A model generated the notes under the pieces. The model did not search any database. It was not told the origin of the DNA and was given only the letters and a program-made list of their open reading frames with translations. Position numbers and translations under genes: made by a program. 64,000 nt of DNA from Bacteroidales bacterium. GTDB taxonomy: Bacteria; Bacteroidota; Bacteroidia; Bacteroidales; P3. Position 1 is the first letter of the stretch, and each line of letters begins with the position of its first letter. The DNA lies in assembly GCA_017545365.1 (NCBI GenBank), contig JAFWOP010000005.1, forward strand, positions 53,244 through 117,243. The letters run 5' to 3'. Shown one piece after another: positions 35,369 to 45,291 of the stretch.

Positions 35369-36546
35369 AGACCATTCTACAAAACACAATACTTGACAAT
35401 AAGGCCGTTGACATCACCATTGACAACGGCCTTATTGCTAGTGTGCAAGAGCCAACAGCACATAAGGAGCATGACGAAGCAGAAGTCATCGACGGCTCCG
35501 GCCTAGCCGTCTTTCCCGGACTGTGCAACATGCACTCCCATGCCCCGATGACCCTCTTCCGTGGACTAGGCGATGACCAACCGCTTGACGTGTGGCTCAA
35601 TAAATACATCTGGCCAGCCGAACAGAAACTTACCGACGAGCTGGTCTATGAGGGTACCCTCCAAGCCTGTCGCGAGATGCTGGCGAGCGGCACTACCGCT
35701 TTCAACGACATGTATTTCCGCCTCCCCGCAATGGCACAAGCCGTGAAAGACAGCGGCATACGTGCCATGCTGGGTTACAACATCTTCGGCGACGGTGACG
35801 AAGTCATGAACGTCAGAAAGGAAATTGAGCAAGCCCAATCCGATTCCCCCAACCCGCGCTTTACCATCGCGCCACACTCTGTCTATACCGTGAGCGACAA
35901 AGGGTTGCGCCGCTGTGCCGAGGCCTGCGAGGAACTACATGTGCCCATGCACATCCACATGAGCGAAACACTTAAAGAGGTTAACGACTGTCTGCGCGAC
36001 CACGGCTGCCGCCCTTGGGAATACCTCGACCGCTTGGGCATCCTCGACAAGCTGGGTCCCAACATTATAGCTGCCCATACCCTGCACCTCTCCGACAACG
36101 AAATCAAGCTTATCGGCGACCATCATATCACTTGTGTCCATTGCCCCAACTCCAACCTCAAGCTCGGCAGCGGCTACCGTTTCCTCCTGCTTGAACTGAT
36201 TGAAGCCGGTGCTCAAGTGGCTCTCGGCACCGACGGCTCCGCCTCCAGCAACAACCTCGATATGATAGAGGTGATGAAGACCGCCTCCCTCCTTCAAAAA
36301 GGTTGGCGCGGCGACCCTACCGCAGTCCCTGCCGAACAGATTCTCTCCCTCGCCACCCTGGGACACACCATTGCACCCGGTCAGCCAGCCTGCCTCTTTC
36401 TTGTAAAGCTCAACAGTCCCGCCTCTACATCCATACTATCAGACAGCCATACAATCTCTAACCTGATTTACGCCACCCATGGCGAAAGCGTCGTCCTCAC
36501 CATGGTCGATGGCAAGGTGGTATATAACTCGGAGAAGAAAGCATGA
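35365..36546 (+). CDS. Amidohydrolase (MtaD/SsnA-like deaminase)
   Basis: 393 residues. The metal-binding motif NMHSHAPM, the substrate segment TTAFNDMYF, MHIHMSETLKEV, AAHTLHLSDNE and GTDGSASSNNLDM are those of the 5-methylthioadenosine/S-adenosylhomocysteine deaminase branch (also guanine deaminase-like). It would deaminate a purine nucleoside or related compound using a divalent metal. It is the third gene of an atpD-atpC-led operon, overlapping atpC by four bases and the next gene by four. The exact substrate is uncertain. Confidence 0.88.
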   Translation: MKTILQNTILDNKAVDITIDNGLIASVQEPTAHKEHDEAEVIDGSGLAVFPGLCNMHSHAPMTLFRGLGDDQPLDVWLNKYIWPAEQKLTDELVYEGTLQACREMLASGTTAFNDMYFRLPAMAQAVKDSGIRAMLGYNIFGDGDEVMNVRKEIEQAQSDSPNPRFTIAPHSVYTVSDKGLRRCAEACEELHVPMHIHMSETLKEVNDCLRDHGCRPWEYLDRLGILDKLGPNIIAAHTLHLSDNEIKLIGDHHITCVHCPNSNLKLGSGYRFLLLELIEAGAQVALGTDGSASSNNLDMIEVMKTASLLQKGWRGDPTAVPAEQILSLATLGHTIAPGQPACLFLVKLNSPASTSILSDSHTISNLIYATHGESVVLTMVDGKVVYNSEKKA

Positions 36547-38156
36547 GGCGAATACTCATTATTGCATGGTGGAGCCTAGGCGTTCTCCTCTTTGCCAGCT
36601 GCCATATCCCCGACAACAGCGACAAGCAGATATTCCGCTACAACGAGTCGGCCGGTATTGCCACCCTTGACCCGGCCTTTGCCAAAGACCAGGCTATCAT
36701 CTGGGGCTGCACTCAGCTCTATAATGGCCTCATCCGCCTTGACGAACGTCTCGAACCGCAACCCTGCATCGCCAAAGCGTGGAGCATAAGCCCCGACAAC
36801 AGAACATACATCTTTACTCTACGTAATGATGTCTATTTTCATAAGAACGAGCTCTTTGCTACCCCTGATTCCACCCGAGCGGTTACTGCCGCCGACTTCC
36901 TCTACAGCTTCAACCGCATCCTTGACCCTGACGTGGCATCGCCCGGACGGTGGATTTTCGACGAGGTAGACCATTTCGAGGCCCCCGATGACACCACCTT
37001 CGTCGTCCGTCTCAAACAGCCTTTCAGCCCCTTTCTTAGCATCCTCGGCATGGCCTACTGCTCCGTGGTGCCACACGAAGTAGTGGAGCATTATGGCACC
37101 GACTTCCGCCAGCACCCCTGTGGCACCGGACCCTTCTTCATGCAGTTGTGGAAAGAAAACGTCAAGCTGGTTATGCGCCGCAACCCGCTTTATTTCGAAT
37201 GCGATAGCCTCGGCCATGCTCTTCCCTACCTCGATGCTGTAGCCGTCACATTCATCGTTGACAAGCAGACTACCTTTCTGGAATTTGTCAAAGGCAACCT
37301 CGACTTCATGAACTCTCTTGATGCTTCTTACAAAGATGAACTTCTGACCCGCACGGGGCAACTGAAAGAGAAATATGCCAGTCGCATCGATATGGTCAGC
37401 ACCCCCTTCCTCAACACCGAGTACCTCGGATTCCGCATGGAAAACCCTGCAAGCCCGCTGCATGACCGCCGCATCCGTCAGGCCATCAACTATGGCTTCG
37501 ACCGTGTCAAGATGATGAAATACCTCCGTAACGGCATCGGGCAGCCCGGCACCGGTGGCATGGTGCCCTGCGGCCTCCCAGGCTTCGACACCGTAGGCGA
37601 CTATGGCTACGACTACGACCCCCAGAAAGCCCTGGCCCTACTGGCCGAAGCTGGCCACCCCCAAGGCAATGGACTACCTGTCCTCACCCTCAGCACCACC
37701 AGCAGCTACCTCGACCTCTGCAAATACATTCAGCAGCAGCTGGGACTCCTCGGTATTGACATCAAGGTCGACGTCAATCCCCCTGCTGCACTGCGTGAGC
37801 AGATAGCGCAAGGCAAGAGTGGTTGGTTCCGAGGCAGCTGGATAGCCGACTACCCCGATGCTGAGAACTACCTCTCGCTCTTTTACAGCGGCAACCGCTG
37901 TCCTGCCGGAGCCAACTACACCCGTTACAACAACCCCCAGTACGACAAGCTCTATAAGCTCTCTAAAGGTACCGCCGACCCCGACCGCCGCATCGCCCTC
38001 TACCGCCAGATGGACCAGCTCATCATGCGCGACGCCCCTGTTACCGTCCTCTATTACGACCAGGTCCTCCATTTCACCCACCGCAACGTCCACGGCCTCC
38101 GCAGCAATGCCATGAACGCCCTAGACCTCAGATTTGTTACAATAGAGAAAGGCTGA
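36543..38156 (+). CDS. Peptide/nickel-type (family 5) solute-binding lipoprotein
   Basis: 537 residues with a lipoprotein signal (LGVLLFASC). It has the bacterial extracellular solute-binding protein family 5 layout: ESAGIATLDPAFAKDQAI at the start, QLYNGLIRLDERLEP, HPCGTGPFFMQLW, LRRIRQAINYGFDR-type lobe (in RRIRQAINYGFDRV) and GSWIADYPDAENYLSLFYS near the end. Such proteins deliver oligopeptides or other ligands to ABC importers. No permease or ATPase gene is adjacent, so it may serve a transporter elsewhere or act as a surface lipoprotein. It is the last gene of the atpD operon; a weak hairpin follows at 38194-38209. Confidence 0.9.
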   Translation: MRRILIIAWWSLGVLLFASCHIPDNSDKQIFRYNESAGIATLDPAFAKDQAIIWGCTQLYNGLIRLDERLEPQPCIAKAWSISPDNRTYIFTLRNDVYFHKNELFATPDSTRAVTAADFLYSFNRILDPDVASPGRWIFDEVDHFEAPDDTTFVVRLKQPFSPFLSILGMAYCSVVPHEVVEHYGTDFRQHPCGTGPFFMQLWKENVKLVMRRNPLYFECDSLGHALPYLDAVAVTFIVDKQTTFLEFVKGNLDFMNSLDASYKDELLTRTGQLKEKYASRIDMVSTPFLNTEYLGFRMENPASPLHDRRIRQAINYGFDRVKMMKYLRNGIGQPGTGGMVPCGLPGFDTVGDYGYDYDPQKALALLAEAGHPQGNGLPVLTLSTTSSYLDLCKYIQQQLGLLGIDIKVDVNPPAALREQIAQGKSGWFRGSWIADYPDAENYLSLFYSGNRCPAGANYTRYNNPQYDKLYKLSKGTADPDRRIALYRQMDQLIMRDAPVTVLYYDQVLHFTHRNVHGLRSNAMNALDLRFVTIEKG

Positions 38157-38505
38157 TTCGCTATGGGGTGTGTGGGCCCTGTTCCTCCCTCTCCCTCTTT
38201 CTTAAGAGGACTTCTATAAATCATCCCAGAGCGGTGTGACCATTAATAACACCGTACAAGCCGTAAGGCGTAGTGCGGTGATAACCAATAAGTAACTAAA
38301 CTGCGTCTCGTAGAGACGCGACATCGAGGAAAGTGAGCAAAAATCAATTAGAGCGAAGGTGTAATGAAGGCTTGAATGATTAGCAAGAAAAAGTTGTGCC
38401 AAGGGCAATATTTTTTCGGAAGGTTCGTTAAATAAACGAAAAGGAAATAGTAATTCTCAATCTTTTTCAATGTATCAACATATCAACAACAATAAACTTA
38501 GGGAT
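38157..38505. other. Intergenic region with several hairpins
   Basis: About 350 bases without a gene. It holds a weak terminator-like hairpin CCTCTT-TCTT-AAGAGG (38194-38209), a CGGTGT/ACACCG stem, and the palindrome GCGTCTC-gta-GAGACGC (38303-38319). Nothing else was recognised. Confidence 0.6.
38303..38319. repeat. Palindrome with 3-base loop, GCGTC type
   Basis: GCGTCTC and GAGACGC form a perfect 7-bp stem around the loop GTA. The same layout recurs at 63910-63926 with GCGTCCC and GGGACGC. Confidence 0.8.
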
Positions 38506-39975
38506 ATGAGTCATTCAATCAAATTGTTCAGCGTAGCTTTGTTAGTGCTTCTTGCCAGTGCTGCCAGTGCTCAAACCAATATCACCATCCATGGCGAGGT
38601 GGTGAACGGGGCGGGCAAGGAGGTGTTTCTGTATCGCTATAGTGACATGCTGACGCGGAGTGAGGTGGCAGTGGATCAGACCGTTATCGGTGGCAATCGT
38701 ACTTTTGAGCTCAAGGCCTATGCCAATTACCCCACCATGATGATGTTGCAAATTGAGAACTATAGCCAGTCGTTCTTCGTGGAGCCAGGGCGCGACTACG
38801 AGGTGTATGTACCTCGTTTCGACTGGGATGTGAATGAGAAGCGCAATGTATATCTGGCACCTGAGGTGCTGCCGTTGGAGTTTGTCAATATGCCAGCCGA
38901 TGAGTTAAACGGTATGATATCGAACTTCGAGGCCGTGGTGGCAGACTATATTGATGCCCACAGGATTTATTTTGATGCCCGTTTCCGCCCGCAGAAACGG
39001 TATTTCGACAGCTTGGTGTTGGAAGTGGCGAAGAAAGCCCCCGACACGAAGAACGAATTCTTTAACCGTTACAAACGTTATCAGCTGGCCAGCATGAAGT
39101 ACAGCTTCCATTTCGACACCCGCCGCCAGATGTTCAACAAATATATCAAAGACCAGCCCATCCTGTATTACGACGACAACTACATGTCGTTCTTCACCAC
39201 CCTGTTTGCCAATTGTCTTTCGAAGGGTACGAACAAGATACCTGCCTGGCAGATGGGCTATTGGGTCAATACGCTTAACCTCAACGTGTTCTTGGATTCG
39301 ATAGGCACGGACAGTCTGCTGCGAAACGAGCAGGTGAGGGAACTGGTGGCTTTGGAAGCCCTACAGGAGGCTTTTTACCAGAACCGTTACTACGAGGGTG
39401 ACAAAGTGGTGAGGATGATAGAGATGCTGGGGGCGCAGAGCAAATTCCCTGAGCATAAAGAATTGGCCCACAGGCTTGCCGCGAGCCTGAGAAGTAAGGA
39501 GGAAGGTTCGGAAGTACCAGTCTTTGCATTGCCCGATGTGGACAAGAAAATCGTCACCTTGGAGAGCATGAAGGGCAAGTGGGTGTACCTGGCCTTCGTG
39601 AGGGTGGGGGACCCTAATTGCATTGCTGAGATAGAGACTATGGCTCATTTCAAAGACAGTGTCTATGCCAAGAACAAGAATGTGGAATTTGTAACCATCT
39701 GCTGCGACCGCGAGTTTCAGAAGATGTACCATTTCTTGAAGAACACCAAGAAGGGGCCAAAGTACAATTGGACGTGGCTTCACTTCAACGGCAACTACAA
39801 GTTGCTGGAACACTATCAGGTGGTGTCCTACCCCTATTTCATACTTATCAACCCCGAAGGTCAGCTGCAATATACCGTCACCCCGTCGCCCGCCACGGGC
39901 TTCCTGATGCACGGCCCGTGGCAGCCTAAGCCGCAGCAGCCCACTGACGACCAGCCTTTCTTCCTAAGATACTGA
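38506..39975 (+). CDS. Secreted thioredoxin-like protein lacking a CXXC motif
   Basis: 489 residues from ATG 38506 (MSHSIKLFSVALLVLL, signal peptide ending near ASAQ). The first 340 residues form a beta-rich then helical region of the kind seen in Bacteroidota TlpA-like proteins. From about residue 350 comes a thioredoxin-like fold (VPVFALPDVDKKIVTLESM, WVYLAFVRVGDPNC, VEFVTICCDREF, YPYFILINPEGQL). Where WCxxC is expected there is GDPNC, a single cysteine. It is therefore unlikely to be a classical disulfide reductase. It ends in a proline/glutamine-rich tail. Confidence 0.85.
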   Translation: MSHSIKLFSVALLVLLASAASAQTNITIHGEVVNGAGKEVFLYRYSDMLTRSEVAVDQTVIGGNRTFELKAYANYPTMMMLQIENYSQSFFVEPGRDYEVYVPRFDWDVNEKRNVYLAPEVLPLEFVNMPADELNGMISNFEAVVADYIDAHRIYFDARFRPQKRYFDSLVLEVAKKAPDTKNEFFNRYKRYQLASMKYSFHFDTRRQMFNKYIKDQPILYYDDNYMSFFTTLFANCLSKGTNKIPAWQMGYWVNTLNLNVFLDSIGTDSLLRNEQVRELVALEALQEAFYQNRYYEGDKVVRMIEMLGAQSKFPEHKELAHRLAASLRSKEEGSEVPVFALPDVDKKIVTLESMKGKWVYLAFVRVGDPNCIAEIETMAHFKDSVYAKNKNVEFVTICCDREFQKMYHFLKNTKKGPKYNWTWLHFNGNYKLLEHYQVVSYPYFILINPEGQLQYTVTPSPATGFLMHGPWQPKPQQPTDDQPFFLRY

Positions 39976-40165
39976 GGTGTTAGAGACGAGGGGTGATTAG
40001 CTTAGGGCAGACGCTGGGGTCTGGCTTAACGTGGTTAGTGGTAGAAGTCATTGCAGCCATTGGAGTACTCTTAACAATGAAGTGTTAAAAAAAGAGGGGG
40101 AAGACGGATGCTTATTAGATTATTTATTAGTATTTTTACGACTTGAAATAAGAAGTTATAATTGT

Positions 40166-43100
40166 ATGCAACGAGTTAAGATTCTAATAGTTATTGCTGC
40201 AATAACATGGGTCGTGCCCCCTGTTTTTGCACAAAAGTCATCGTCGGATGAGTCGATACGCCAAATCTATCGCCAAGCTGTAGACCTTTACCAGAAGGAA
40301 AAATATGCGTCGGCACAGAATTTGTTTGACAAACTCACGGTTGAAGCACTAGCTTATGATGAGCAGATAGCCACCGAGTCGCGTTACTTTGGTGCAGTCT
40401 GTGCCGAGAAGTTGAACAACAACGATGCCGACTTCCGCCTGACGGAGTTCCTTCGCCTTTATCCTCAGAGCACCCATTGCAATATGGCCAATTTTTATTT
40501 GGGCAACTACCACTATGCGGCCGGCGACTATGAAAAGGCACTGAAATACTACAAGAAGGTGCAGTCGCGCGAAGTGGAGTATGGGCATCGTAGCGAGTAC
40601 AACTTCAAGGTGGGCTACTGCTATTTCAACGACGAGGACTATAACGAGGCCAAGAAGTTTTTCTCGCAGGAAATCAACGGCAAGTCAAAATACACCAGTG
40701 CTGCCCTTTATTACTACGCCCATCTGCAATATATGGATGGCAAGTATGACCTGGCGCTGCGCAACTTCCAGAAGTTGCAGTCAGACCACCGCTTTGCCAA
40801 GATTGTACCCTCGTATATTGCCCGCATCTATTACTATCTGGGCAAGGACGACGAGTTGCTACAGTTGGCCCCGACCCTTCTGCTGGAAGAGGATGTGTTC
40901 AAGAAGAACGAGATACGGCAGATGGTGGCTGAGGTATACTTCAACCGTGGCGAGTACAAGAATGCCCTTGACTATTACTCCGCCTCCATGCGCAACCACG
41001 ACACCGATGAGGGTGTCGACCCCGCACAGGCGATGGCCGGAGGCGGACAGCGCAAAGGCAAGAAGAGCAACACGGCGGCTCTGGTGGCCTCTTGCACTCC
41101 GCAGGACAGCTACTACCAGATAGGCTACTGCCACTATATGCTCCACCAGTACGATTCGGCTCAGTACTACCTCTCGAAGAAGACGGTGTGTGTGGACAGC
41201 GTGGCGCAGCATGCCCTCTATGTCTTGGGCGATGTGGACATTCGCCTTGGCCGTAAGAACGAGGCCCGCAGCATGTTCCTTCAGGCTTCGAAGATGGACT
41301 TCGACCCTAAGATAAAGGAAGATGCCTTGTTCAACTATGCCAAACTCTCATACGAACTCAACGCCAACCCTTATAACGAGTCGATACGTTCCTTCGAGGA
41401 CTACCTGCAGAAATACCCCCGCACCTCCCACAAGGCCGAGGTGCAGGAAATACTTACCTCGCTTTATTTCAGCACCCGCAATTACAAAGATGCCCTCACA
41501 CTGATTGAGAAGATACAAGACCGCTCACCAGTAATGAATCAGGCCTATCAGCGCATCGTCATCAACCGCGGTATCGAGGTGTTCAACACGGGCAACATGA
41601 AGGCTGCCGCCACCTACTTCCAGAAGGCTGCCAAAATCAACGCCCTGCCCAAATACACAACCGATGCCTATTACCTCTATGCCGAGGCTCGCTACCGTCT
41701 GGGCGACTTGGACGCTGCTGCCAAGACCTTGGACCGTTTTATGGTGAGTAGCAATGCTACCACCTCGCCCTACTACCGTCAGGCTCTTTACACCCACGGC
41801 TATATCTCCATGAAGAGGAACAATATAGCAGATGCGTCCGACGACTTCAAGATTTTCCAGCGGCTGGCCGATGCCACCATCGACAAGCATCAGGTGAACG
41901 ATGTCAACAACCGCTTGGGCGACTGCTGCTATCTGGAGAGCAAGTATAACGATGCCATCAAATACTACGACCGCGTGATTGAGGCCAACGATGCCGATGC
42001 CGACTACGCCACTTATCAGAAGGCTTTGTCATACGGGGCCATGAGCAAATATCACGAGAAACTGACCTATCTGAATCAGATTTTCGAGCGTTTCAGCGAG
42101 TCGCCTCTGGCTCCCAAGGCACTCTTCGAGGTGGGCAACACCTACCTCGTTTGCGACAACAACGACATGGCGCTTTTGTATTTCAATAATTTCCGCAATA
42201 AATACCCGCAGAACACCCTCGTCAAGACCGCCTTGCTGAACATGGGTCTCATATACTATAATACCGACCAGAACAACGAGGCATTAGCCGTCTTCGACCA
42301 GCTGCTCACCAATTATGCCGGTACCGACGAGGCGCGCGACGCCCTCAGCACGGTCAAGAATATCTATGTCAGCCAGAACCGTGTGGACGAGTACTTCAGC
42401 TATGTGAAGCGTACCACCAAGACCAATGTTTCGACCGTGGAGCAGGACAGCACCCTCTATATGTCGGCTGAGAACCAGTATATGAATGGCGACTGCGAAA
42501 GTTCGGTGAAGAGCTTCGAGCGGTACTTGGAGAAATTCCCTGAAGGACTCTTCCACCTACAGGCCCACTACTATGCTGCCGACTGCCTTTTCCGCAATGG
42601 GCAGAACGAGCAGGCTCTGCCCCATTATGAGGCTGTGGCCGCCGCAGGCCGCAACAGCTACACCGAGCGTTCTCTCCACAATGCCGCCAATATTGCCTAC
42701 AACCTCAACAACTTCACCAAGGCTCTCGACCTCTATGGCCAGTTGGTGGAGGTGGCCGAAGGCGACAACAGCCGCATGGCGGGCCGCGTGGGATATCTGC
42801 GCAGCTGGGTGCGCCTGGGACAGCCCGACAGCATCCGCGCCGCAGCCAATGCCTTGCTGAGCGAATACAAGATTACCAGCGAGCTGCGCGACGAAGCCCG
42901 TATCTGCATCGCCCGCACCTATTATGAGACCGGCCACAACTACCGTCAGGCCGACAGCGTGTACAGCCTCTTGAAGAACTCCACCAACGGCGACTACAGC
43001 GGCGAAGCTTCCTACCGTATAGCCGAGAGCCTCTTCCTACAGCAGGAGTATGACGAGGCCGAGCATGCCATTGAAGCCATCACCGCCGACCCCGCCAACG

Positions 43101-43318
43101 ACTACTACCTCGCCAAGTCGTTCATCCTTTGGGCCGACATATTCCACGCCCGTGGCAACAACCTGCAGGCCAAGCAGACGTTGCAGAGCATCATCGACAA
43201 TTACGACGGCGACGACCTGGTGCAGCTGGCTTTGCAGAAACGCAATGCTATCCTTGAAGAGGAGAACCCCGTACAGGCACCCGAAGAAGAGGAAATCGTC
43301 ATAGAACTGGAGAATTGA
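40166..43318 (+). CDS. Large exported tetratricopeptide-repeat protein
   Basis: 1050 residues with a signal peptide (ILIVIAAITWVVPPVFAQ); the start at 40166 was chosen over the open upstream frame for this reason. It is built almost wholly of TPR units, for example FYLGNYHYAAGDYEKALKYY, GYCYFNDEDYNEAKKFF and ARYRLGDLDAAAKTLDRFM. Some units resemble CpoB/YbgF and BamD-type repeats. It ends with an acidic tail (PEEEEIVIELEN). The barrel gene 17 bases downstream is a conserved partner type in Bacteroidota, so the pair may form an outer-membrane complex. Confidence 0.88.
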   Translation: MQRVKILIVIAAITWVVPPVFAQKSSSDESIRQIYRQAVDLYQKEKYASAQNLFDKLTVEALAYDEQIATESRYFGAVCAEKLNNNDADFRLTEFLRLYPQSTHCNMANFYLGNYHYAAGDYEKALKYYKKVQSREVEYGHRSEYNFKVGYCYFNDEDYNEAKKFFSQEINGKSKYTSAALYYYAHLQYMDGKYDLALRNFQKLQSDHRFAKIVPSYIARIYYYLGKDDELLQLAPTLLLEEDVFKKNEIRQMVAEVYFNRGEYKNALDYYSASMRNHDTDEGVDPAQAMAGGGQRKGKKSNTAALVASCTPQDSYYQIGYCHYMLHQYDSAQYYLSKKTVCVDSVAQHALYVLGDVDIRLGRKNEARSMFLQASKMDFDPKIKEDALFNYAKLSYELNANPYNESIRSFEDYLQKYPRTSHKAEVQEILTSLYFSTRNYKDALTLIEKIQDRSPVMNQAYQRIVINRGIEVFNTGNMKAAATYFQKAAKINALPKYTTDAYYLYAEARYRLGDLDAAAKTLDRFMVSSNATTSPYYRQALYTHGYISMKRNNIADASDDFKIFQRLADATIDKHQVNDVNNRLGDCCYLESKYNDAIKYYDRVIEANDADADYATYQKALSYGAMSKYHEKLTYLNQIFERFSESPLAPKALFEVGNTYLVCDNNDMALLYFNNFRNKYPQNTLVKTALLNMGLIYYNTDQNNEALAVFDQLLTNYAGTDEARDALSTVKNIYVSQNRVDEYFSYVKRTTKTNVSTVEQDSTLYMSAENQYMNGDCESSVKSFERYLEKFPEGLFHLQAHYYAADCLFRNGQNEQALPHYEAVAAAGRNSYTERSLHNAANIAYNLNNFTKALDLYGQLVEVAEGDNSRMAGRVGYLRSWVRLGQPDSIRAAANALLSEYKITSELRDEARICIARTYYETGHNYRQADSVYSLLKNSTNGDYSGEASYRIAESLFLQQEYDEAEHAIEAITADPANDYYLAKSFILWADIFHARGNNLQAKQTLQSIIDNYDGDDLVQLALQKRNAILEEENPVQAPEEEEIVIELEN

Positions 43319-43335
43319 TTGTTGAATACTGATAA

Positions 43336-45204
43336 ATGAATGATATGAATAAGTCAGCCAAAATACTAGTCGCACTTGTCGCCATGATGGCCATCGCCCC
43401 TATGGGCAGAAGCCAGAGCGACAGTAATGTATATAATGAACGCGTGGTTGTCACCAGCCGTTACAAGCCAGTGGTTGAAGAAACGCAAAAAATCAATGTG
43501 GCTCCCACCATCACGGACACCGTGGCCACCATGCCCAAGTCGTTCACCTACGACATCTCCACACGTCGTCTCACCTCGCTCTATGAGCCTTCGCGCATCA
43601 AGGCCGCCCGCATCATCGGCGAGCCTGCCACCAAGCTTTACAACAACTATTTGAAGCTCGGATTTGGCAATTACCTCTCGCCCTTGGCCGAGGTTTACTT
43701 TAACTCACTGCGCAGCATCGACCGGACCTATGGCATCCGTGCCACCCACCGCTCGTCGTGGGGCACCATCGGCAAGCAGGATGAGGAGAAGCCCTCTTCG
43801 TCGTACTATGGTCAGGCACCCTTCTCGCTGACCGATGTGACGCTCTTTGGCAAACTTATCACCAAGAGCCACCACCAGCTCAGTGCCGACCTGGGCTATC
43901 AGAACGACTTCAACCGCTATTACGGCTTCGACGACAGCACGCTGTTCAGTGTGACCAACCTCATCCGCGACTCCATCGAAAAATCCCAATACAAGGCTGT
44001 CTACAACACCGCCTCGCTCAACCTTGGCATCAAGACACTGAACACCGATGTCAACGCCCTCGGCTATGAGGCCAATATAAATCTGACCGACCTCTTTGCC
44101 AGCTACAGCCAGAACGAGTTCAACATCAACTTCGATGGGAATATGCACTACGGCTTCACCATCGCGCAGAAGCACAAGGCCATAGCCTATCTCCACCTTA
44201 CCTATAACGGCTTTATCAACAATTTCGCCCCGACCGAGCTGCCTCTGCAGCACGACAGCACGTTGGCGGCGCAGCTGCTCATCCGCGACGAAATATCGGG
44301 TGCCTCCGTACTTGACACCCATTTCTACTTGGGACTATATAAGGCTAACCCCTATATCGACTTCATCTTCTCCGGCTTCCAGATTCATGCCGGTGCCGTG
44401 GTGATGCTCGACGGCTTCAACCATCCGGGGAGCGGCAAGGTGCATGTCTATCCCGATGCCACGGTGAGCAAGTCGTTCTTTAACGACCTCATCAATGCCA
44501 CCCTTGTGGCGCAGGGCAATATGGATGCCAACAGCTGGAATCATATCCGTACCGTCAACCCCTATATCACACCCAACAGCCCTGTCCGCGCCACCAGCCA
44601 TCTCGATTTTGCAGCCAAGGTGCGTCTCAACCTCAGCAAGAAAATCGACTTGAATGTCTATGGCGTGTACAGCAACCTCAACGACGACCTCTCCTTTGTG
44701 CTGGACGAACGCTACAGGCTGCACAATGTCTTCACTCCTGTCTACGACAGCCTCACCCGCATCAAGGTGGGCGGCAGCTTCGTCTTCCTCAACGACGAGA
44801 TGCTGCGCCTCGAGGCTAAGGGCAACTACTATATATACAAGAATAAGAAGACCCGCATGTTTGGCAATCAGCGTGTGGAATACCCGCTTTACTATCGTCC
44901 CAACTTCGATGCTGCCCTGTGCGCCACCGTCAATTATCACGACAAGGTCATCGGTCGCTTGGAATTCCAGTTGCTTGGCCGCACCCCTTACTCCACAGTC
45001 ACAGCTGCCGATGGCACCGACAGCACGCTCTATCTGCCCCTTCGCTACGGCTTGAACATGGAGGTGGAGTACCGCCACAACAAGGCTCTCAGCTTTTTCA
45101 TCAAAGCCGACAACCTGCTCTTCCAGCGCTATTTCTATTGGGAGAACTACCCCAGCTACCGCGGCCTCTTCCTGCTGGGTCTTACCTACACCATCCCCAA
45201 TTGA
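43336..45204 (+). CDS. Outer-membrane beta-barrel protein, TonB-receptor-like without plug
   Basis: 622 residues with a signal peptide ending near RSQS; a second ATG at 43345 is a good alternative start. The N-terminal region VYNERVVVTSRYKPVVEET recalls a TonB-receptor extension, but no plug domain is evident, and the rest is barrel-like with many aromatic and polar alternations, ending RGLFLLGLTYTIPN. It follows the TPR gene closely. Role unknown; an outer-membrane barrel working with the TPR protein is inferred. Confidence 0.8.
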   Translation: MNDMNKSAKILVALVAMMAIAPMGRSQSDSNVYNERVVVTSRYKPVVEETQKINVAPTITDTVATMPKSFTYDISTRRLTSLYEPSRIKAARIIGEPATKLYNNYLKLGFGNYLSPLAEVYFNSLRSIDRTYGIRATHRSSWGTIGKQDEEKPSSSYYGQAPFSLTDVTLFGKLITKSHHQLSADLGYQNDFNRYYGFDDSTLFSVTNLIRDSIEKSQYKAVYNTASLNLGIKTLNTDVNALGYEANINLTDLFASYSQNEFNINFDGNMHYGFTIAQKHKAIAYLHLTYNGFINNFAPTELPLQHDSTLAAQLLIRDEISGASVLDTHFYLGLYKANPYIDFIFSGFQIHAGAVVMLDGFNHPGSGKVHVYPDATVSKSFFNDLINATLVAQGNMDANSWNHIRTVNPYITPNSPVRATSHLDFAAKVRLNLSKKIDLNVYGVYSNLNDDLSFVLDERYRLHNVFTPVYDSLTRIKVGGSFVFLNDEMLRLEAKGNYYIYKNKKTRMFGNQRVEYPLYYRPNFDAALCATVNYHDKVIGRLEFQLLGRTPYSTVTAADGTDSTLYLPLRYGLNMEVEYRHNKALSFFIKADNLLFQRYFYWENYPSYRGLFLLGLTYTIPN

Positions 45205-45216
45205 TAATTTGTCAGG

Positions 45217-45279
45217 CTAGTGGTGCTATGCTAACAGGGATTCCTAGTATCACTAGCATTACTAGACTTACTGGATAAC
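45217..45279 (+). repeat. 9-bp-period CTAG array before folC
   Basis: About seven 9-base units (CTAGTGGTG, CTATGCTAA, CAGGGATTC, CTAGTATCA, CTAGCATTA, CTAGACTTA, CTGGATAAC) with a CTAG-like start every 9 bases. It is a degenerate relative of the arrays around bcd. Confidence 0.65.
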
Positions 45280-45291
45280 CTATCACCCACT

